Of a DNA stretch of 64,000 bases, positions 50,361-63,496 are shown one piece after another. Origin of the DNA: Abelmoschus esculentus (lineage: Eukaryota; Streptophyta; Magnoliopsida; Malvales; Malvaceae). Under the pieces are notes generated by a model. The model made no database searches and was not told the DNA's origin. It saw nothing but the letters and a program-made list of their open reading frames with translations. The stretch spans positions 441,501-505,500 of the forward strand of contig JAUCBN010000049.1 of the NCBI GenBank assembly GCA_035048815.1, in the 5' to 3' direction. Each line of letters starts with the position of its first letter. Positions within the stretch are counted from its first letter, which is position 1. A program made the position numbers and the translations under genes.

Positions 50361-53300
50361 TCACCTTCTGCCTCTCCTTCCTCTCCCCCGACCTCCTCCT
50401 CTTCCTCGGCCTCGACCTCCACCTCTGCCTCTGCCACTAAAGAGGGATCTATCTGGCTTCAAACCTAACGATTGAACTCCTCTCTTTTCGTGCCGAGTGA
50501 TTTTGTCATCGTCGTCCTCCTTGTATTTGGCTGAACTCTTAGTAATGAAGGAAATCTGTCGTGACCCTCCTGGTCCCAACTTCACATCACTCGGTAAACC
50601 CGAGAACTGGTCATCTCGGAGCGCCTTCACTCTCTCTCCTATCGGAAGTGAATCTTCCTTTGCGAGTGAAACGTTATTCCAGAATGCTTCCGCATGACGC
50701 TTATCTTTAACTTCATACATTCTGTACATTTTTTTCAAGGATGGTTAGCAATTGCAGAAAGCTATGGCTTGGCAAAAGAAGCCGTATTGAATACTTAATT
50801 TGTCATACAGACGAGAAACAACTCACCTGGGACCTTGCGACTTCTTTCTTTTGTGATTAACGTTCAAATCGTCCGATGATTGGGATGCTTCTGAAACATC
50901 AGAATCACTCGAACTTGGATCATCGTTCTCCATGATGGGTTCGAAATGTTCCTCAACCAGTGAGGGTTGCTTCTTAGAACCCATAGGATGCAAGGCAAGA
51001 TACTCTTGGGATTGATCATCAATTTCATAGTCCTGGATGAGAATCGCGAACGATAAACGTCAAACAATGAACCGGTAAAGTAATTTTTACGAGATAGAGC
51101 GGGGAAAAGGTGGAAATTAAACTGAAAGCTGCAAGCAGCATGGCAAGAGGAACAGATTGTCATACCTTATCTTCAAACATTTGAGCAAATCGATCATCTT
51201 TAAATATTTCAGTGCTAAGTGCACCTTTCTTCTTCTTCTTCGAAGTTTTCTTACTCTCATTATCACCGGTATCTTTCTTTTCATTTTCAGCTTCTTCATT
51301 CTCCAAGATCTTCTCTGCAAGCTCTTGATTAACCTTAACCTTGGGTATTTTCCTCTTTATCTGCAGGAAAAATAAATCCAAATCTAGATTTTCCAACTCT
51401 GAATGATTATAACAGTCATATCAAGGAGGAAGCTTAAGCTCTTCTTTTCTGATTTATGTTATCCTTCCAAGCTTTATCACATATCTCAAAGTGCCTGAAA
51501 AAAGATAAACTTATAACAGGAACAAAAATACTGACCGTAATACGGTTGCGACGCTCAGCTTCCAGTTTCTCTTGTTTTCGCTGCTCTATGTAAGTTTCAT
51601 ATGCAAAAGGATCCGACAATGCTTTTGCCTGCAAATATATGTACAATATAAAGATTAAACAGCAAAACAGTGAAGATGTGGTACAAAATAACCTCATTGA
51701 GCATGAATACCACTATTTGTTCAGAAAATTAAAAAAAATATATACAATTCTCTTTCCGAAATTTATTCTTGCAACTCTGACCTCATTTGTGATTTCTGCA
51801 TCTTAACGTTTAATTACTTCTCAATATTTCATGTTTTACACACCCAACCACAAACTTCCAGCAGGACACAACACAATTAGCCTAAGTTTTTAAACTGCAT
51901 GATATCCTTGACAAAAAAATTAAAAAGAACAGCAATTTCACCTTTTTGTACAAACGATAGTCAATAAAGAACCCATGCATGTAGGCTCGTAGAAGGTTGG
52001 TTCCAATTAGATTTGTCAAATTCAATTTCTCAATATCCTCTTTTGTTAAAAATTTATAGTTGTCGTATATGCTTGTTTGTGCACCCTCCTCAAGCTCTTC
52101 CTGTAAAATATATACAAAGTAAACACCAGAACCACGTCTGCAGATCCCAACGGAAGGATAAAACAAGAGTAATTAAGATACAACTTAAAAAAACATACCG
52201 TTAAAGATTCCAGCGAAGAACACCACTTGGGAACAGGCCCCAAAGCAGGTATGAAATAAGCAGGTATCTGGCTGCTATCCAAAGCCAATACCATCAGACC
52301 ACTATCATTGAACACACAGATATCATTGATTGCCCCAGCTGTTGGTTCAATGCTGGTCATTCCTTCTCCCTTGAAAAAAGAAGAATCATTGTGTGAGTTT
52401 TGACATTGAGGCAGAGACCGACTTGCAACATCACTGGGTATAGATTATATACACCAAAAACAAGTTACATTTATGTTGTACGTGAAAATCCTTTTGCATG
52501 CCAATGTGTGGCAAAATGAATCCATATGCTTCTTATATCCTCAAAAGAAATAAAAAAATCAGATGCATGTTGACACACGTCAATATCCATGTATGTACAC
52601 CTGTGTGCACGTCTGGGTGCATTCATATAACAGTCTTAGTCAACAAAGACATACCTCAATAAATGAAAAGCAATTTTGATTATCATGCTAACAGAAATGC
52701 CAATGGCATGAAAATACATCTCCATAGATCAAAGTAATGTAATCAAGTATAATACAGAACATCTAAACTTGAAAGCAAGTGAACAATACCATCATTTCTT
52801 ACAAAACATGGACAAATTAAATTTTTTGAAAATACAACACATGATAACGGCATTGACATCATTTGTGCATATACCTAGATGAGATGCAAAATTCCTGCAG
52901 CGATGGTACCATACTCTCTTAAGTCCCATACTAAGTGAAAGAACAGTATAATAGAGAAGATAAAAAAAACTAGTATCAGTTTTCAAAACAAGGACCAACA
53001 GAGAGTAAAAAAACAACACAAACACACATGACAAGGTATACACATTTTAAATCTGAATGTTTAGATGACAATTAGGGATGGCAATAGGTTCTGGACCCGA
53101 CCCGAATCCATAGATCCAGATCTGTTTTAAAGGGTCTGGATCCTAAAATTTTAGACCCAATGGATCTGGGCCGAATCTGGATCTTCTGATTAAAGTACGG
53201 ATCTGGGTTCGGATCTGACACTAAGATCCGAACTTAGACCAAGACCCATTTACCTATTTATTAAAAAAACTCACCTTTGGTTTTAAAATACATATAAATA

Positions 53301-56300
53301 TATAATAATAGGTTTTATATTTCGCATTATTCTATAATATAATTTTTATTCATTTATGACAAAGAGACTTTTTGGAAGAATACATGCTTGTTCCACTATT
53401 AATGAAGATTGTGATGATGATGCGAAAATGGTGAATATCATTGACATGGTATATAAAGAAAGTTATTATATTACATAACCTTAATATTAATATTCAGATT
53501 TCACAAATATTATTTTCATAAAACAATTTTTTCTCTTTGGTTTGTTGTTTCTTGTTTGTTTTAGGATGTTTATGATTTAAGTAGTGATGAAGACTTAACA
53601 CTCTAAGAGATATAAGTACGGTACTCGACTTGCAACAATGAAATATTTCATGATCTACATTTCTTAATGTTTGTATTATTTAAAAGATATTTGCGTAATT
53701 GTTGAGTTTTTTTTTTGAGATTTTAGTTTGTCATTTTTTATTTTGATACTAGTCAATTGAAATTAATCTTTCCTCCATTGAAGTTGTGATGTGAAATTAA
53801 TCAATGACAATTTTATTACGTTAAAAAAAAGGTCGAATAGTCATTTTTTAATAGATCCGTTTTAGACCTGTTTTGGATCCAAATCCATGAGATCCATTGG
53901 ATCATCCATTGGATCCAGGTCTCAATTTTCTAGACCCACGAATTCAGGAAGGATCTAGATCCATGATATAAAAAATGGATCTGAATCTGGATCCAACTGG
54001 AGTCGGTCCAGATCCGGCCCATTACCATCCCTAATGACAATACATTATCATGGGGCCTTGCTGTTGTATGATACCTTGGAAAACAAAAACACCATAACAA
54101 TATAACAGGGAGGATAATTACCGTCTCAGGATCCCATATTTTAACAATATGAGTATCTGTAGTAATTAATTTTGGTCGGTCGAAGTTTAGAGTACTATGC
54201 CACTTAATATCCAATATTGGGGAGCCATACCTGTATAACAGTAATATAGTTTCGAAAAATTAATAACTAAATCAAGGAAATTTGAAATCACAAGTGCACG
54301 ACCTACTCACAAACTAACTCACACTTTCCTGAAAAATTAAGTGTTAATAAGCACCCTCACTTACATGTGGTCCTTAACTCGGATAGGAGATGAAGAACGC
54401 AAGTCATAGATTAGCACCTGACCATGATCAAATTCATGAGATATTTTAAGGTGATAAAACAAAAATACAATGAAATACACGCATGATGAGATCATTCCTC
54501 ACCGCTAGGCATCATACCTTTCCAGCACTGCTTCCAACACCCATAAGAAAACCACCACTCTCATCAAAATCTATTGCAGTAACTTCCTATAAATAAGAAC
54601 TAATAAGCGTTCTAAACAAAAAAAATATTAAAAACTGCAGAATGGATCTCTGCAGTGATATGCATAGTGATACCAATAAGCCAACTATTTCCATGACATT
54701 TTTTTTCTTTTCAGGAACAGTAAGTTGCAAATTATTGCTATAAAATGTCAGAAAAAAGTGATCAGAGATCAAGGACCAAGGATCAAGCAGCAAATGCTAC
54801 CTCATCTGCATCAGCAGCAGGAGCAACAGCATTTATCCTGCCAATTGAAGCTTTCATTCTCATGTCAAAGCATTGAACAGCACCATCCTCACCACCACAA
54901 GCAACTAATCCATGAAACTTGCTGTAACCATCGAAACACATCATACTTGAATGAGCAAACCTTGCAAAGCAATTAGTCAAGTACAGAAGACAAAGAGAGT
55001 GAAATAGGAATAATTCCCCAAGAACCTTCTAGAAACCACATTCAGAGCTGGTGACTGCGTGTTAAGAGAGGATAGGAATCGTCCCTGTTGAAGAAATTTA
55101 CCATCAAGAAAATAAATTATACATTTTTAGCAAACAAATATAATAATAAACCCAATATTACAAAATTCCAGCTTTAGGCATGCATAAGCCTTTTTGAAAG
55201 TGAGTAAAACATAGTCCATACAACAAATAAAAGGATAGTAGTATTCTATCCAGAAGCCGCAGCATCAAAGACAACAGTACAAACAAAATCATGTTTTCTC
55301 TCAGCCAAACTTCCTTTCCAAGCATTAAACAGACAGATTGCTGTAAAAAAATTCTCTCAAGCTACTAGTAAAAAATATACTGGATAAATCTATAGTTTCT
55401 TCTTGCAAAAAAATCAACCAATTATTAACATCTTTTCAAAAGAAAATTTGCAAACATGAATTGAGAATGATGGTCATAGATATGGTCTTTCACAAATCAG
55501 AAGATGATGCAAATCTCAAATGTCCATAAAGGCAGAAAGAGACAATAAAGAAACATGCCACTCACTAAAAAATCTCAGAGGTGTACCTGTTCTAAATTAA
55601 TTCTGTATAGATCTGGAGATGAAGCAGCACAAAGCAAGTCACAAGACCAGCAATCATATGCCATATCCCTTCCCATCCTATCAAGCATCAGATGGTCAAG
55701 ACAAACATCATTTAAAACATGTATAATTTCTTAAATAGTCAATCAACACTAAATGTGAAAAAGGTATGAACAAATACACGAACATCTCAAACAACAATTA
55801 GATTCTTCTGCAAGGATGACAAGTATAAAACGATATATCTAGGGAAAATCTTCAGAATAATCCAATAATTAGCTAGTGGCCATGCATAAGGCAAAAAAAG
55901 ATGCAAATACCCACAACTTCTATGTAAGGAAAATGAGTGAAGTGTAGTATGGGAGAGAATTGCAATTGCAAAGACTACTATATATTCAAATTTTTATTCA
56001 GGAACCAGTACATAAATATATTGATCAAAGTAAACATTACGTACATTAGGAGGCTAAATGGCAGGTTTACACTTTTAATTTGTTCCAGTTGGATCTTCAA
56101 CCTTATAGTGATTGTGACTTAGATCCAATAAATTTGGTCAATCAAAACCAAAGATTTTCAAAAGAATAACACATCAACCTAACTGGCACAGTTTCTGCAG
56201 TTTTTCTTTATTTTTCCCCTTTCATTTCTATTTTCCTTCTTTTTGTCATTTACATTCCCACAGTTGCGGAAGAGGATAAGGATTGGAAAGATTCCATTAG

Positions 56301-57455
56301 GAAAACCTTCTTTCTCAAGTAAACAGATGGAAACAATAACCTCATCTTTAATTCAAATATCAACTTCTTATGCCAAGAGATAATTATAAAATCTATTAAT
56401 TACTAAATGCAACAAGTAACCATTGATCTGGAAAGCATATGATCCACAACACTGAAATTATTCCAAAAAAATAGAGATCAATAGGCAAGAGCATAGAGTA
56501 AAGCACTATAAAACCTTGGAATCCGCAGACTGTAGTGCTTCCCATATTTTGCATGTAGATTAACAGAACGATCAGCACACAAGAATGCAAGTTTTGAATA
56601 GTCATCAGCCAATACCTATACATACAGAAAAATACCAAATCAATGTACCAAATAGCACGAGGAAATTCTGAAAGCTAATTAACTTGAAGCACCAACAAGT
56701 TGGTAATTAGATGTCTTATCATGGAATAGATAAAGCTAATTACTCCTCTTTCTCATCATTTAAGAAACAAACAGCTATTTCAAAAAGGTTGAAGTGAGTG
56801 TTGTTATTCAATACAGAAACAAGATAGTAGTTCATTGCTATAGTTTCAAAGAAACATCAAACTGCCGCAAAAAATGGGTGATATCCTTTCTAAAAACAGA
56901 GGAAATACCTGAAAATCTATTATTTCCGAGGAAAGGTGCCTCTCAAACTTCATTGAGAATTGCCTAAGTTCATATACTTTCACTTGTGGAGGATATATAC
57001 CTGAATGCCCACAACAACTCAATCATGATTCATGAATAAATTTCACAATTCAAGCAAAGGAGAAAACAGAACGTCAAATTGTGAAAGTTGAGCTTCAATG
57101 AACCTGCGGCAATAAGGTACTCCCCATCAGGTGTTATCTTGATTTTCGAGGTAGCGGTTTCGAATCTCAAATCCTGAATCAACTCTAACCTCTCCGTATA
57201 ATCTAGTATTCAGTAAATACAGAGGATAGATGTCATAAAACAATAATTTCTTCATTAAAAACATACAAAACGAATTAATGAATGATTAAGGTATTAGGAG
57301 TGAGTTTAAAGAAAAAGCTTACTTTTGTCCTTACGGAGTGAGCGTTGCTTCTTGGGACCAAGCCAAGAAGCAACGGAGCGCTGGTGGGAAGAAATTGTGT
57401 ACATCTTTACACCGTTAATGGAAACGGACTTCATCTTTCCGCCGTGTGCCGCCAT
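50361..57455 (-). CDS. NOL10: Nucleolar protein 10 (NOL10/ENP2), WD40 and NUC153 protein
   Basis: Nucleolar WD40 protein needed for 18S rRNA and 40S maturation in yeast (Enp2); the Arabidopsis counterpart is, from memory, EDA7. Sixteen exons with GT-AG borders: 57455-57323, 57202-57104, 57000-56909, 56615-56515, 55677-55587, 55084-55026, 54921-54801, 54586-54518, 54417-54365, 54230-54122, 52369-52199, 52100-51942, 51628-51536, 51360-51166, 51032-50827, 50721-50361. Lengths sum to 2112 nt, i.e. 703 residues plus stop. The start MAAHGGKMKSVSINGVKMYT is typical. WD-type sequence includes FHGLVACGGEDGAVQCFDMR; NUC153-like sequence includes SDPFAYETYIEQRKQEKLEA. Lys/Glu-rich tracts follow, and the C-terminus is a Gly/Arg-rich tail (GRGRGGGRGRGRGGGRGRGR). 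Intron 10 holds a hAT element. Appears functional. Confidence 0.94.
53073..54033. mobile_element. hAT-like element in intron 10 of the NOL10 gene
   Basis: 961 bp with inverted ends (left tagggatggcaataggttct, right ending ccattaccatcccta) and perfect 8 bp direct repeats atgacaat at 53065-53072 and 54034-54041. The interior has no intact transposase. The host intron (52370-54121) remains spliceable by its GT-AG borders. Confidence 0.92.
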
Positions 57456-58852
57456 GTTTTCTCCTCTCCTCCTTTTTCGTTGGCTTTCGTATAAGGAAAA
57501 CACGAAGAAGAAGAGAAGAAAGGGAGGGAATTCAAGCCTTTGGTGCTGGTATTGCGGCTGCTGCAAGAACAAAGGGAACTCAAACTACTTCTGGGTTAAT
57601 TTGGGCTTCCTAAATTCTGCAAAATTGGGTTAATTTCATGGATAGAGTAGGAGAACTATTGCTAGGTTCAACTGGGTTGGTGTCCATACCATATTTGGGT
57701 TTGTGTTTTACTTTTAATTTTATGGTTTATATTCAAAATTATTTTTTATTTTAATAATATCATATTTAATATTTAAATATATATTTATTTTAAAATAATA
57801 TAATTTTATTGAGATCACTTAATAATAATAAAGTTTAATATTGACTTAAGTTTAAATGATTATAATTAAAAGTAGACATACTCAAAATTATCTAATCGTA
57901 TAATAATTTGATTAAAATATAAATTTTGAATATAAATTATTTAAATTTAAAACGATCAATTTATCAGTTAAAATGTCTAACGTCATTAATAATGAAAATA
58001 TCGTAGAGAATCGAAGAATAAATTCATAATTAATTTATTTTAAAAAATATATAATAAAAATAAAATAATTCTTATGCGTGGGAGATGAGAGCCTCTCTCA
58101 AGACCTAAATAAGTCCGTTCCTAGTCTATCTCAATGTTGTTACGAGTTCGATTCATCTAACTTGTAGATTATAGTTTCTAATGAAGACTTTATCAACTCA
58201 TCTATGATCTCAGTTTATAGATAGATTCGAAAATTAAATTAATTCGATAACATTTTTTAATGATTTATGTATTAACAAAAGTTATATAGAATAATTTCCC
58301 TTTGTTAGGTAAGATTGTAATTAATGTGTTGTATTATTTAATACATCTCCATTAGAAAACTTTATACATGTATTTAGTAGATGTGAAATATAATATGACA
58401 TATTTATCGATTATACCATCATATTATTCTTCGTCAGGGGCGGTTCAAAAATTTTGGGGGTCCTGTACAATTTATTAAAATACGGTCCTTAAAATTAATT
58501 GTCCATGACCTCCACTAGTTATAAAATTGTAGCCCTTAGTAGCAAATGTCCTTTCTAGGGGCCTCTGTGCGACCGTTTCTATTACGTCTGTCCAAAACCT
58601 CACTAGTTCTACCGAAGCAATAGTAATAATAATAATCAATAAGATTCTATAATCAATTGTCATATTTAAGAAATAATTATAACGTTTTAACAATTATAAC
58701 TCATCTTTCTTAATAACGTTTTCAAAATTTTTCAATGAATTTTGAGATTAACATCATCTAATGAATGCAGTTTATCAAAATTTGGGGCTCTTCTTTTTCG
58801 GAGGCCTTGTGCGGTCGCTCCTATTACGACTGTCCAGAACCTTATTGTTCTT

Positions 58853-58890
<38 letters not shown>

Positions 58891-59069
58891 TTTTATTATG
58901 TATTTATTATATAATATATAATATTTTATTAATTTTTCTGATTGGTATAATCCTTTAATTTTTAGGTAGGATGAAGATCAAATTTTAGTTCTTATGTTTT
59001 CTGGAGGAGACGAGATAAATCCCACACAAAGACTCAAAATCCAATACTAAGAACCTAAAAGAGAGAATC
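57456..59069. other. NOL10 upstream region and spacer
   Basis: Includes the NOL10 5' UTR and promoter, then AT-rich sequence with an (AT)n microsatellite at about 58855-58887. Around 58440-58580 and 58780-58850 are two related segments of the type ggcctctgtgcgaccgtttc/ctattacg, perhaps remnants of an unclassified repeat. Confidence 0.5.
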
Positions 59070-59546
59070 ATGTTCCCTTGGTTTCCTGTCTACGAGTTGC
59101 CCTTACATGCTCCCATCGCACACAATCAGGTCAGCAATGGCTGCTTTAGCACTGAAAACCTCGATGATTTCCATCATTTTACACTCCCCGATCTGCCTCA
59201 ACTCAACCTTTTTTAATCAAAATCATGTTAAATTAGTTTGTACTTGAAGGATTTCTGATATTTCAAATCTTTGGATTATGGATTGTAATTCGTTGCACAA
59301 AAGGTTAAGCATTCCGACGACGGTTTCGCAGATGTTGAAATACATACCGGAGCTGAAAGCGGAAGTGAAAACTCTGTTTCAAAAGAAAACGGAGATCGTG
59401 ATTCAGATTTCAACACTTGGAGATTCGTCTCAGACTCTGCCGTTGTCGCCAATCTTGCTCGGTTTAAAAGACGACGACCTGTTTCTAACGTATGCTTCTT
59501 GCTTCGAGTCATTTGGTGGCAGTCTTCTACAACTTGAATTTTCAGG
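59070..59546 (+). pseudogene. bHLH transcription factor pseudogene (group Ib, ORG2/bHLH100-like)
   Basis: The 59070 ATG gives a 48-codon N-terminal piece (MFPWFPVYELPLHAPIAHNQ...) resembling the leader of iron-deficiency bHLH proteins, ending in a stop. In another frame, 59281 onward reads KRLSIPTTVSQMLKYIPELK (helix 2 and after), then TLFQKKTEIVIQISTLGDSS, then LLGLKDDDLFLTYASCFESF. The basic region and helix 1 are missing, the usual linker between IPELK... and ...VQIST is deleted, and a frameshift lies just before the last motif (FYNLNFQ in another frame, with a donor at 59547). A relic, not a working DNA-binding protein. Confidence 0.6.
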
Positions 59547-59589
59547 TATGCCTGCTTTCGAAAGATTAGATCGAAGATTAAAATGATTT

Positions 59590-60479
59590 GAATTGAATTT
59601 TTAAATTTTTTGTGGGACCAAAATGAAAGTTTTACATCTAATTCAAAACTTGAAGGACTAAATTAAATGATTATTGTATTAGAAGGATTAAAACTAAAAC
59701 TAAAATTAGTTGATTCGATTAGTGGATTGTATTAATAGATTGTATAAAAGTGTTTGGTAAAATTAATTGATGATTGATAGTTATTTGATTATTTAAATAA
59801 GTAAAATAACATATAAGAACATAATTATATTCAATACTTGTTTGAATAATTTATTAGTTATCAATATATTATATCTATTAATATTAATTAGATTATAAAA
59901 ATAAATTTTAATATAACATTACTAATAATAATTAAAGTATCTATATATTAATTTATTATTTATATAATCATTTTTAATAAAATTTAAATAATTATTAAAT
60001 TTTAATATAAATATGTAAGAATAAAAAGAAAAAAAGTTTATACATATTTTATAATGTAAATACGTGAGGGTGAATAATTAAAATAGAAAAAGATTAAATT
60101 TAGGTTCTTTAAAAGATTTTTATAATTGTTATGGGTAGGCGAGTTTTATCTCTTATGTCAAAACTTTTAATTTCAAAAACTCCTATTAGTAGTTTTTTCT
60201 TTTAAAATTAAAGGTTTTACCTCAATTTATTATTTTAATCCGTTATTCATCGAACATTCAAATTAACATATTTGATTGAGCGAACCTCTATTATTAGCTC
60301 AAGCCTCTAATTTTAGTTCAAACCGTTATTAATCAAAGATGGCTTTAATTAAATAACAGGAATCCATTTTAATTGAGAAGCAAATTTAACTGGTTGGTCA
60401 AGCTACCCATCTTTATTTTCTCGTATTCTTTTGTATCATAGGTCCTAGATTAAGACCGTAAATGATATAAGATAGATTA
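59590..60479. other. AT-rich intergenic sequence
   Basis: No gene or named repeat recognised. Confidence 0.45.
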
Positions 60480-60975
60480 TTAGTTACTCGAGATCGACTT
60501 GAACAAAGTTGGATCAAAGCTCGACTCAACTAGAGCTCGAATTTGACTCTAATTTTTAATGAACAAAGTCGAGTTATTTGATACTCAACTCGAAAAGCTC
60601 ATGAGTTATTAAAAAAATAATATTTAAATATATATTTTTATTTCTAAAAATAAATAATTAATAATCTTTAGTTTTAAGCTATTTAATAATTTTAAAAAAA
60701 TACAAGTTTTTTTTAAATACTGGAATAAATCTTCATGCACTCGAGGTTTATGTTTGAGTTTAAGTTTGAATTGAGCTCCTAAATAAGTTTGAGAATGTTG
60801 AGTTGGAGTTTTTCGAGTTTGAATTTTTTCGAGCTTTATAAGTTACGAGTTTTTCGAATTCAAATTTTGATTTTGAACTCATGCGTTGTAGTTTTGAGAT
60901 TGTGAACTTTAGAATGGAGCTCAGCTTTAAACTTGAGTCAAGTTCAGCAGGGTTCAAGTTCGATTGGACTGTAAG
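60480..60975. mobile_element. Decayed hAT-like element, CGAGCTCGAG family
   Basis: Sequence rich in gctcgaatttgactc, tactcaactcgaaaagctca and gagtttttcgagtttg resembles the interior of the element at 29140-29725. Ends and target duplication are no longer identifiable. Confidence 0.35.
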
Positions 60976-61194
60976 TTATATGGTATTAGCACTTGGCAGT
61001 GACCTTATAAGTTGTATTGTCTTCTTTTTCTGATATATGATATTGTTTTTTTGGGTGTTTTACTAGAGCATGAACTGTAGTGCTCAAAGATTTTTTGTTA
61101 TGAGATGTGCAAGTAAAAAGTTATTATAGTTAGGTTTGAAAAAAAAATCTTGAAACTAAGACGGTTGTGGTTGTAATTGTATGTGGTTGTGCAA

Positions 61195-61769
61195 CCTTAG
61201 AGTGGTTTCAAAGCTCTTAATGAAACTTCGACGCAAGCTGGAGAAAATATCATAGGCTAGGATTGTGTGGGGCAGCCCCTCTATTCCCATGTATTCTTTT
61301 ATTACTTGGTTAGTAGTCTTGGATAGGTTACCTACTAAGACTCACATGCTTTTTTGAGTTGTGAGATTGATCCCTTATGTCTACTTTGTGGAGAGACCAT
61401 AGAAACTAGAGATCACATATTTGCTGAGTGTAGCTTTGTTAGGCAGTTATTGGTGTTGGTTTTTAGACACTGTGGCATGCAGTTTGATTTCTATGTTTGG
61501 CTGCAATCAAAGGCAAAAGGTAAGAGTTTGTTGGCTGCTATCTTCAAGCTTTCTTAGTGTTGTGTCAACTATTTTATTTGGTAGGAAAGGAATTTACGTC
61601 TACATGGGTAGCATACCCTTTGCACGGTTGAAGTTTTATTTTTAGGTATCAAGAAAGATATTAGTATTAAATTTACAGGCTTTTTCAGGCCTTTATTTTT
61701 ATTAGAAAATTGGGAGCTTTGATTTTTTTTATGGTTTTTGGATGAATAAATAACATTTATCAAAAAAAA
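61195..61769 (+). mobile_element. LINE 3' end relic with poly(A)
   Basis: Frames read WGSPSIPMYSFITWLVVLDR and LPTKTHML, then in a shifted frame CLLCGETIETRDHIFAECSF, matching the zinc-binding RT-associated domain (zf-RVT) that ends plant LINE ORF2. Stops and shifts break it. The 3' end finishes in a run of A at about 61760-61768, right after ataacatttatc. A 5'-truncated, decayed insertion downstream of the RLF-type gene. Confidence 0.75.
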
Positions 61770-61962
61770 ATCGAAAGCTAAATACGATTATAGATATATC
61801 AGATTGTACCAATGCGTATGTGTAGTACAACTTATTCCATTCACCATCTACAAATTCAGATTCATAAAATCGAATGATACGATCCGAGTACGGATATTAT
61901 TGCATCCTCTTTCTGCACTACTAAGAACAAGAACAACAAGGCTGAGTCGCAGGAAGCAGGTT

Positions 61963-63496
61963 CTATCTTTTCTGTGTGCCTTCACTATCATCCAGAGTAC
62001 CAACCAAACATTTTTCCAGTAAGAATTCAAAGTTTACCCAAGCATGGTATTTGTCTGGAACACAGGTTAAGTGCTGTTGCAGAATTTAAATTTTGAAACA
62101 TAAGGAAAATGACTACTATTTTCACCGTTTTTATAATATATATATATATATACACAGTCACACCCACCCACCCACCCACCTGACATTGAGTACAAGACTG
62201 TCCCATATCTTAAGCTAGGCTTTCAATCATCTCAACTAAGGTCCAAGAGTATCTAATTAACTCTTAAATTTAATATATTAGGTTGAAGTTGTACATAACT
62301 AAGTACTATAATCCTAGTCTAATGTTATACAAACATTATTTCGATCGAAGAACAAGTAAAAATTAGCATTACCTCGGCCTCAACTGGAAATAGATTTTAA
62401 AAAAGGATACTGAATAAAGATGTGGAGTCTTTTCCCACTGCTTTCATGAGCATATCAACACCTGAGAGAAATAATAGTCAAAATAGTTTGTTAGCCTTTT
62501 CTAGACAATATATTTATTATTACAGACTTACAGTAGCTAATTCATGGATAAAATCAATAAAATGAAAATAAAAAATGCCTGGTAACATCCAATATATAGC
62601 TCAATGGTTCCACCATAACTAATAATGTTGTCAAACATATCATTCGATGCTTAACTAGAAACTATGAAGTAACACATCCAAAGTTAAGGGGAAAACTGAA
62701 AGATCTTGTATATACCTCCAGGGTGAAACTTCATGTATGGAGATATATTGTACACTCGTCCTTTCAGAACAGTCCACATGGAACCATCTTTTTGATTTTG
62801 CTTAACTTCACTCATTGGTATAAGCCTCTTATTTGACTGCCCTTTCAATCCTGAAAGGCATCATTTACGTCGAAATATAGAAGGGGCATGCAGTTAGTGT
62901 TACAATTTTAAGACATTAAAGGGGTGGGGGAAGGCCTAGTAGCTGACTAGCTGTTCCACATCATACCTGCAAGGTCGGGATGTGTTCGAGTAAGCTTAAG
63001 CCAGTCCATTTGACTATATCCTTTCTCAAAAGGAACCTTGGCCCGAGGTGCAGGCTTTCTAGTAGAATTTTTCGGTTTTTCTGCATTCTGGGTAGAAGCA
63101 CCTGCATCTCCAGATGCTACTGCTCTTGATGATTCACTCGATGATTTCAAAAATGAAGCATCAATAACGTTGAAAGTCAAAGAACCAACAGTAGCTTGAT
63201 GTGTCTGTTTATCTTTCCAGGGAAAACCACCATCCTTACTAATATCACTAAAGTTTGAAAATTCATCTTTAATGGCAATACTACCAATATCAGCTGTTAG
63301 ATTATTTGCCGCTACACCATTTTGATCGGCCAGTGACCCAACCTAAACAAAAAGAATATATATTTAACTGGTCTTGCAATAAAATGAAAATATCAGGCAC
63401 TGAAGTCTATTTCAACAGTACAAGGAGTAATACATCTGTAGAACTTTAACTTACCTTACAAAAGGTAAAATCATTATCATTGTTGCTATTCTCCAT
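61963..63496 (-). CDS. RLF: Cytochrome b5-domain protein, RLF-type
   Basis: Related to Arabidopsis REDUCED LATERAL ROOT FORMATION, a cytosolic cytochrome b5-like heme-binding protein. Five exons: 63496-63455, 63342-62967, 62850-62716, 62462-62412, 62054-61963; lengths sum to 696 nt, 231 residues. The N-terminus is Ser/Asp-rich, then KVPFEKGYSQMDWLKLTRTH, then the cytochrome b5 domain with SMWTVLKGRVYNISPYMKFH and PGG (first heme-ligand HPGG) and, in the last exon, NKYHAWVNFEFLLEKCLVG (second heme-ligand His). The last exon lies close to a LINE relic. An AG directly before the start codon region (cttcatag at about 63498) suggests a 5' UTR intron. No disabling changes seen. Confidence 0.93.
62130..62182. 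repeat. AT and CCCA microsatellites in an RLF intron
   Basis: An (AT)n run at about 62137-62152 is followed by (CCCA)n at about 62163-62180, inside the last intron of the RLF-type gene. Confidence 0.8.

Noticed and set aside
61848..62030. Minus-strand 60-residue ORF over the last RLF exon
   Set aside because: It is in a different frame from the true last exon, which encodes the conserved heme-ligand region.
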